A program made the position numbers and the translations under genes. Positions 4,862-8,801 of a stretch of 8,801 nucleotides of DNA are shown here, one piece after another; position 1 is the first letter of the stretch; every line of letters begins with the position of its first letter. Source of the DNA: an uncultured Limnohabitans sp. (GTDB lineage: Bacteria > Pseudomonadota > Gammaproteobacteria > Burkholderiales > Burkholderiaceae_C); assembly GCF_937889215.1 (NCBI RefSeq), contig NZ_CALBEX010000416.1, positions 1 through 8,801 of the forward strand, read 5' to 3'. A model generated the notes under the pieces. The model was given only the letters and a program-made list of their open reading frames with translations. It was not told the DNA's origin and ran no database searches.

Positions 4862-6071
4862 AATCGCTGTCGGCCAAAAACAGGGCTTGCAGATCGCTCA
4901 AAAAGTCAAAGCCCTTGTCTGTCGGCCACACCCGGTGCAGGTCGCGGTCAATCAGTCCTTGTGCCTGGGCGGTTGCCAAGCCTTGCTGAATGCTGGTCAT
5001 GGCCAAACCGGTGCGGTCCACAAAATCGGCCAGGGCAAAGCCCTCACGCAAGCGCAAGGCGTTGAGCATGAATTCAAAAGGCAAGTCTTGGCGTGACACC
5101 TCGGTGCTTTGTGTCACCGGTTCGCCCTGCATGGCTTGCTGCAGGTAGAGCGCCGGTTCGCGGTAACGCACTTGCCGCAGCACACGGTGTGCAAAGCTGA
5201 GCTTGCTGTGCGCGCCCGCGCCAATGCCCAAGTAGTCACCAAACTGCCAGTAATTCAGGTTGTGCGCACAGGCGTGTCCGGCTTGGGCATAGGCCGACAC
5301 CTCGTAGCGGTTGAGCCCCGCCAAACCGGTCAGCTCGGTGATGCGGTCCATCATCTCGTAGGCCAAATCCTCTTCCGGCAAGGCAGGCGGAAACTTGGCA
5401 AACACCGTGTTGGGTTCGATGGTCAGGTGGTAAATCGAAATGTGTGGTGGGGCAAAGGACAAGGCGGTCTGGATGTCTTGCGACAAACCTGCCAGCGTCT
5501 GACCCGGCAAGGCATACATCAGGTCCAGGTTGAAAGTGTCAAACACTTGCGCGGCTTCGGTCACGGCGGCCAGCGCTTGGTCGCGGTCGTGCACCCGGCC
5601 CAGCGCTTTGAGGTGCGCGTTGTCAAAGCTCTGCACGCCAATCGACAAACGGGTGATGCCGGCTTGATGAAAGGCCTTGAAACGGTCTTTCTCAAAAGTG
5701 CCGGGATTGGCTTCCATGGTGATTTCGGCGTCTGGGGCCAAGCGCACACGGGCACGGATGCCCGAGATCAAGCGGTCAATCGCCTCGGGTGAAAACAAAC
5801 TGGGCGTGCCCCCGCCTAGAAACACGGTCTGGATGCTGCGGCCCCAAATCAACGGCAAGCTCGCTTCCAGGTCGGTAAACAGCGCGTTGATGTAGGCATC
5901 TTGCGTGGCGACCGGGTCGGCACCCGTGCGAAATTCGTGGGAATTGAAGTCGCAATACGGGCATTTCTTGATGCACCAAGGCAGGTGCACATACAGCGAC
6001 AGCGGGGGTAAAGCGTTCAGTTGCAGCACGCCAGGGCGCATGGCGTGCACCAGATCAAGTTGGGGGTTCAT
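4860..6071 (-). CDS. hemW: HemW, radical SAM haem chaperone (HemN-like)
   Basis: A 403-residue cytoplasmic radical-SAM protein. The iron-sulfur motif CIKKCPYC gives Cys33, Cys37 and Cys40, followed by Phe42. SAM-domain landmarks follow: GGGTPS (86-91), MEANPGT (119-125) and GVQSFD (145-150). HNLNYWQFGDYLGIGAGAHS (270-289) is characteristic of HemW. A C-terminal HemN-type domain with EFMLNALRLREGF starts at about 333. Such proteins were long annotated as oxygen-independent coproporphyrinogen III oxidase. HemW lacks that activity and instead binds haem and passes it to targets such as respiratory enzymes. The Cys triplet without the extra N-terminal HemN features, and the place next to rdgB (as in E. 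coli yggW), favour HemW over HemN. The ATG overlaps the rdgB stop (ATGA) with no good Shine-Dalgarno of its own, implying coupling. The size is close to the usual 380-400. Confidence 0.93.
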   Translation of the reverse strand: MNPQLDLVHAMRPGVLQLNALPPLSLYVHLPWCIKKCPYCDFNSHEFRTGADPVATQDAYINALFTDLEASLPLIWGRSIQTVFLGGGTPSLFSPEAIDRLISGIRARVRLAPDAEITMEANPGTFEKDRFKAFHQAGITRLSIGVQSFDNAHLKALGRVHDRDQALAAVTEAAQVFDTFNLDLMYALPGQTLAGLSQDIQTALSFAPPHISIYHLTIEPNTVFAKFPPALPEEDLAYEMMDRITELTGLAGLNRYEVSAYAQAGHACAHNLNYWQFGDYLGIGAGAHSKLSFAHRVLRQVRYREPALYLQQAMQGEPVTQSTEVSRQDLPFEFMLNALRLREGFALADFVDRTGLAMTSIQQGLATAQAQGLIDRDLHRVWPTDKGFDFLSDLQALFLADSD

Positions 6072-6691
6072 GGCGCAGCACTGTCCAACCAGCGTTCACG
6101 CATCAACACCAGCATGGCCTGCGCGGCGCGGCCGCGGTGGCTGTTGGCATTCTTCACCTCGGGGGGCAACTCGGCAAAGGTCTTGCCAAATTCGGGCAAG
6201 TACATCACCGGATCAAAACCAAAACCGTTCGTGCCCCGGCGCTCGGGCGTGATTTCAACCACCACCCGGCCCACGGCAATCAAGGGCTCCGGGTCATCGG
6301 CGCTGCGCATCGCCACCAGAGTGCTGACCATGGCGGCGCGGCGCTGCTCGGCACCTTGGATACCCTGCATTTGTTCCAGCAAAGCGGTGACGTTGGTGTC
6401 ATCGCCTTTGGGGTAGCCAAAGCGGGTGGCGTAATAAGCCGTATCCACACCCGGCTGACCGCCAAAAGCATCCACACACAGGCCCGCGTCGTCAGCCAGC
6501 GCAGGCATGCCGCTCAGCTGCGCGGCGTGTCGGGCTTTGGCCAGAGCGTTTTCCACAAAGGTTTTGAACGGCTCTGCCGCCTCGGGGATGTTCAGCTCGG
6601 ACTGGCGCACCAGCGTCATGTGGAGTGGTGCCAACAGGGTTTGCAGCTCGGCCAATTTGCCTGCGTTGTTGGAGGCGAGAACGATTTTCAT
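6068..6691 (-). CDS. rdgB: RdgB, dITP/XTP pyrophosphatase (non-canonical purine NTPase)
   Basis: A 207-residue Ham1/RdgB-family enzyme that hydrolyses dITP, ITP and XTP to the monophosphates, keeping deaminated purines out of DNA and RNA. Family signatures in order are ASNNAGKLAEL (6-16), the phosphate-binding start, and LADDAGLCVDA (65-75) with the metal/catalytic Asp67-Asp68. Then come PGVDTAYYATRFG (80-92) and GTNGFGFDPVMYLPE (153-167). FAELPPEVKNANSHRGRA (172-189) follows, with the base-specificity SHR at 184-186. An in-frame GTG at 6697 would add two residues. The ATG at 6691 is preferred because the family begins at M-K-[IV]-[VL]-A and because GGGG lies 7 nt before it but would touch the GTG. 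It sits 16 nt after rph and overlaps hemW by 4 nt. No odd features. Confidence 0.95.
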   Translation of the reverse strand: MKIVLASNNAGKLAELQTLLAPLHMTLVRQSELNIPEAAEPFKTFVENALAKARHAAQLSGMPALADDAGLCVDAFGGQPGVDTAYYATRFGYPKGDDTNVTALLEQMQGIQGAEQRRAAMVSTLVAMRSADDPEPLIAVGRVVVEITPERRGTNGFGFDPVMYLPEFGKTFAELPPEVKNANSHRGRAAQAMLVLMRERWLDSAAP

Positions 6692-6707
6692 GAACACGCC
6701 CCGCGCT

Positions 6708-7469
6708 TTAGGCGCTGAAAGTCAAGGTCTGGGGCTCGTCGTGCGCCTGCTTTTGCAGCTGCACCAATTGGGCGATGCCCTTTTCGGCCAGCGCCAACAT
6801 GCCGTCCATCTCGACACGGGTGAAGGCCACACCTTCCGCCGTGCCTTGCACTTCCACAAAGTGGCCCGCGCCAGTCATGACCACGTTCATGTCGGTGTCG
6901 CAGGCCGAGTCTTCGGGGTAATCCAGGTCGAGCAAGGCTGTGCCGCTTTTCAGGCCCACCGAGATGGCCGCCACACGGTCGATGATGGGCGACTCGCTGA
7001 GTTTGCCCGTGGTCATGAGCCAGTTGACGGCATCTTGCGCCGCCACAAAAGCGCCCGTGATGCTGGCCGTGCGCGTGCCGCCATCGGCTTGCAAAACATC
7101 GCAGTCGAGGTGGATGGTGCGCTCGCCCAGTTTTTTCAGGTCAAACACGGCGCGCAGCGAGCGGCCGATCAGCCGCTGGATCTCTTGCGTGCGGCCGCTT
7201 TGTTTGCCGCGTGCGGCTTCGCGGTCGCCACGGGTGTGGGTGGCGCGGGGCAGCATGCCGTATTCGGCCGTGACCCAGCCTTCGCCACTGCCTTTTTTGT
7301 GGCCTGGCACCTTTTCTTCGACCGAGGCGGTGCAAAGCACGCGGGTCTGGCCAAACTCGATCAGCACCGAGCCTTCGGCGTGGATGGTGTAGCCCCGGGT
7401 GATGCGCACCGAGCGCAAAGCGTCGGCAGCGCGGCCGGAACGGATATAAGAGGCAGGCGAAGTGTTCAT
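6708..7469 (-). CDS. rph: RNase PH (Rph), 3'-5' phosphorolytic exoribonuclease
   Basis: A 253-residue enzyme that trims tRNA 3' ends and helps degrade structured RNA by phosphorolysis, working as a ring-shaped hexamer. The N-terminal [20 protein letters not shown] aligns with the family start. Next come [19 protein letters not shown] (31-49), [14 protein letters not shown] (67-80) and [15 protein letters not shown] (92-106). The phosphate-binding [19 protein letters not shown] spans 122-140. [13 protein letters not shown] (186-198) supplies the active-site Asp187 and Asp193, and VEVQGTAEG is at 205-213. The frame stays open up to 7550. I chose the ATG at 7469 because the 27 residues before it do not resemble family members, although no clear Shine-Dalgarno precedes this ATG. 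It leads the rph-rdgB-hemW operon. A C-terminal tail of about 10 residues extends past the usual end. Confidence 0.95.
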   Translation of the reverse strand: MNTSPASYIRSGRAADALRSVRITRGYTIHAEGSVLIEFGQTRVLCTASVEEKVPGHKKGSGEGWVTAEYGMLPRATHTRGDREAARGKQSGRTQEIQRLIGRSLRAVFDLKKLGERTIHLDCDVLQADGGTRTASITGAFVAAQDAVNWLMTTGKLSESPIIDRVAAISVGLKSGTALLDLDYPEDSACDTDMNVVMTGAGHFVEVQGTAEGVAFTRVEMDGMLALAEKGIAQLVQLQKQAHDEPQTLTFSA

Positions 7470-7522
7470 GGTGTGAAAAGTGCGTTGAATGCGTGTGCGG
7501 AGGTCAGGGCTGGCGGAGAGTT

Positions 7523-7531
7523 TGCGATAAT
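7523..7531 (+). promoter_or_regulatory. Extended -10 promoter element for yicC-gmk
   Basis: TGCGATAAT is a TGn motif joined directly to GATAAT (5/6 match to the sigma-70 -10). There is no good -35 at 16-18 bp upstream, as is common with extended -10 promoters. Initiation near 7538 would give a leader of roughly 90 nt containing the hairpin at 7583-7601. Confidence 0.5.
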
Positions 7532-7582
7532 CCACGGTTTGGCGTCGCACCCTGTGTGGCCCATTTGCAGCGTCCCAGCCGC

Positions 7583-7601
7583 TTTCTTGACTCTCAAGAA
7601 A
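7583..7601 (+). promoter_or_regulatory. Hairpin in the predicted yicC 5' leader
   Basis: TTTCTTGA and TCAAGAAA are perfect inverted 8-bp arms with the 3-nt loop CTC. An outer CAGC (7576-7579) / GCTG (7603-7606) pair can extend the stem across an asymmetric internal loop. It ends 10-15 nt before the Shine-Dalgarno and has no U-run, so it is not a terminator. It could affect message stability or translation, or the arms could be a protein-binding palindrome. Confidence 0.5.
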
Positions 7602-7629
7602 TGCTGCGCTGCCCGAAGGAATTTGACCG

Positions 7630-8547
7630 ATGCCAGTTTACAGTATGACCGGGTACGCCAGCGTGCAGCACAGCCCGCTGCCCACCGATGGCGAGGCCCC
7701 TGCCAGCACCAGCCCCACCGCCAGACTGGGCCTGGAAATCCGCTCGGTCAACAGCCGCTTTTTGGACCTGAGTTTTCGCCTGCCCGAAGATTTGCGTCAG
7801 CTCGAACCGGGCCTGCGCGAGCTGATCACCCGTCAAATCAAACGCGGCAAAGTCGAAGTGCGTGCCAGTCAGGACGCCGGTGACGGCGCTGCCCTGCAGG
7901 CGCCCAATCACCAAGCCCTTCAAAAAATCGCGGCCTTGCAAGACAAGATTCAAGACTGGTTGCCGGGTGCCCGCGCCTTGAGCGTGGCCGATGTACTGCG
8001 CATGACGGCAGGCAGCTCGGGCCAAGCCGCACCGGACGAAGCCGCCTGGATGCAACTGGCCGCCCAAGCTGTAGACGCCCTGCGCGAAGCCCGCGCCCGT
8101 GAAGGTGCCCGCCTGACCGAGATGCTGCAAGGCCACATTGAACAACTGCGCAGCTTGGCCGAACAGGCCGTGCCGCTGGTGCCGCAGTTGGTCGAGCAGC
8201 AGCGCCAGCGCTTTTTAGAGCGCTGGAAAGACGCGATGGCCTTGGCCGACGGCAGCCACCTGCCCGAAGCCGCGCAAGACCGGGCCCTGACCGAAGCCAC
8301 CGCGTTTGCCATCCGCATCGACGTGGCCGAGGAACTCACCCGCTTGCGCTCGCACCTGGACGAACTCTCACGCCTGCTGACCAAAGGCGGCGACATTGGC
8401 AAGCGCTTGGACTTCCTGATCCAAGAGCTGCACCGCGAGGCCAACACCTTGGGCTCTAAATCGGCCGTGCTGGAGATGACCCGCATCTCGGTGGACATGA
8501 AAGTGCTGATTGAGCAAATGCGCGAACAAGTCCAGAACATCGAATAA
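7630..8547 (+). CDS. yicC: YicC-family endoribonuclease
   Basis: A 305-residue member of the YicC/YloC family. In E. coli, YicC has been reported to act as an endoribonuclease affecting small-RNA (RyhB) turnover. The N-terminal domain begins with the diagnostic SMTGYA (5-10), then [19 protein letters not shown] (35-53) and IKRGKVEVR (70-78). A helical middle with many charged residues follows (about 140-200). The C-terminal DUF1732 part contains [16 protein letters not shown] (231-246), [22 protein letters not shown] (257-278) and the invariant-looking end [12 protein letters not shown], in which the acidic residues and His are likely catalytic or metal-binding. Residues about 12-32 (Pro/Ser/Thr-rich) form an insertion in what is usually a short loop. 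It is followed 11 nt later by gmk, the usual pairing. AAGGA supports the start. Confidence 0.93.
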   Translation: MPVYSMTGYASVQHSPLPTDGEAPASTSPTARLGLEIRSVNSRFLDLSFRLPEDLRQLEPGLRELITRQIKRGKVEVRASQDAGDGAALQAPNHQALQKIAALQDKIQDWLPGARALSVADVLRMTAGSSGQAAPDEAAWMQLAAQAVDALREARAREGARLTEMLQGHIEQLRSLAEQAVPLVPQLVEQQRQRFLERWKDAMALADGSHLPEAAQDRALTEATAFAIRIDVAEELTRLRSHLDELSRLLTKGGDIGKRLDFLIQELHREANTLGSKSAVLEMTRISVDMKVLIEQMREQVQNIE

Positions 8548-8558
8548 AGAGCCTGAGC

Positions 8559-8801
8559 ATGGATTACCCCGGAAACCTGTTTGTCGTGGCCGCCCCCAGC
8601 GGGGCTGGCAAATCCAGCCTGGTCAAGGCCCTGATGGAGCTGGACGCACGCGTGCAACCCACCGTCTCGCACACCACCCGCGCCCCGCGTGGCCAGGAAA
8701 AGCATGGCCGCGAATACTTTTTTGCCTCAGCGCAAGAGTTTGACGCGATGGTGTTGGGCGATGCCTTTGTCGAGTGGGCCCATGTGCACGGCCAGCGTTA
8801 T
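8559..8801 (+). CDS. gmk: Guanylate kinase, 5' part only
   Basis: The first 81 residues of GMP kinase, which makes GDP from GMP and ATP and is essential for GTP/dGTP supply and the (p)ppGpp precursor pool. [10 protein letters not shown] (12-21) is the P-loop with Lys18. [20 protein letters not shown] (36-55) is the GMP-binding segment, with the Ser-x-Thr-Thr-Arg and Arg-Glu-Tyr residues that hold the base and phosphate. [12 protein letters not shown] (70-81) corresponds to the next conserved GMP-site strand. The reading frame is open to the window edge; family members are about 205 residues. The ATG at 8559 is preceded by AGAG with a 7-nt spacer and is 11 nt after the yicC stop, so it is probably co-transcribed. 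Confidence 0.96.
   Translation, partial: MDYPGNLFVVAAPSGAGKSSLVKALMELDARVQPTVSHTTRAPRGQEKHGREYFFASAQEFDAMVLGDAFVEWAHVHGQRY

Larger units (their letters stand above)
7470..7629. other. Divergent promoter region between rph and yicC
   Basis: 160 bp between two divergently transcribed genes. On the plus strand it holds an extended -10 (7523-7531), a strong hairpin (7583-7601) and the yicC Shine-Dalgarno AAGGA (7616-7620, 9 nt before the ATG). On the minus strand the same AT-rich spot reads GATTAT, a possible -10 for rph about 55 nt before its ATG, but without a convincing -35. No coding sequence is apparent in it. Confidence 0.5.

Noticed and set aside
6692..6697. GTG start for rdgB adding two residues
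   Set aside because: The purine-rich Shine-Dalgarno candidate would touch the GTG, and the family begins at the ATG-encoded Met.
6507..7883. Long plus-strand open frame (458 codons) running through rdgB, rph and into yicC
   Set aside because: It spans three real genes in the wrong frame or strand and crosses the intergenic region; composition is typical of shadow translation.
2045..8558. GAGCCTGAGC occurring at 2045-2054 and 8549-8558
   Set aside because: A ten-base match in unrelated settings (divergent promoter region and yicC-gmk spacer); chance is the simplest explanation.
1..8801. Mobile elements, CRISPR, tRNA, toxin-antitoxin or defence genes
   Set aside because: I looked on both strands and saw no transposase, integrase, array of spaced repeats, cloverleaf or related protein motifs.

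Overview
The window looks like chromosomal DNA of a betaproteobacterium, most likely a Burkholderiales/Comamonadaceae member (Limnohabitans/Rhodoferax/Polaromonas-like). This rests on even, moderately high GC, the rph-rdgB-hemW gene order opposite yicC-gmk, and the flavour of the TRAP transporter proteins. It is inference, since no rRNA or other taxonomic marker is present. I see no tRNA, CRISPR array, insertion sequence, integrase or other mobile element.

Left part (1-3822): a catabolic/uptake module. A tripartite TRAP transporter operon (dctP-dctQ-dctM) runs leftward, and dctM is cut by the window edge. A GntR/FCD-family regulator is divergent from it. The 91-bp divergent gap holds a near-perfect 16-bp palindrome (2011-2026), the best candidate for the regulator's operator. 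A Gfo/Idh/MocA oxidoreductase lies convergent to the regulator across a bidirectional terminator (2811-2857). A reasonable reading is that the regulator senses a substrate-derived organic acid and controls its uptake. The oxidoreductase may act on the same or a related compound, but the substrate cannot be read from the sequence.

Middle part (3823-4835): a compact two-gene unit that I cannot assign to a named system. It encodes a 122-aa MarR-like winged-helix protein and a 186-aa multi-pass membrane protein that overlap by ATGA. The promoter-like sequence ends so close to the first ATG that the mRNA may be leaderless. A textbook intrinsic-terminator hairpin with a U-run lies inside codons 12-21 of the membrane gene. 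This is the least explained part of the window.

Right part (4836-8801): housekeeping. The leftward operon rph - rdgB - hemW encodes RNase PH, dITP/XTP pyrophosphatase and a radical-SAM haem chaperone, with rdgB/hemW overlapping by ATGA. Divergent from it runs yicC - gmk (YicC-family endoribonuclease, guanylate kinase), with gmk cut by the right edge. The 160-bp divergent gap (7470-7629) holds an extended -10 element for yicC and a perfect 8-bp-arm hairpin in its predicted 5' leader. RNA processing (Rph, YicC) and purine nucleotide quality or supply (RdgB, Gmk) are clustered here.
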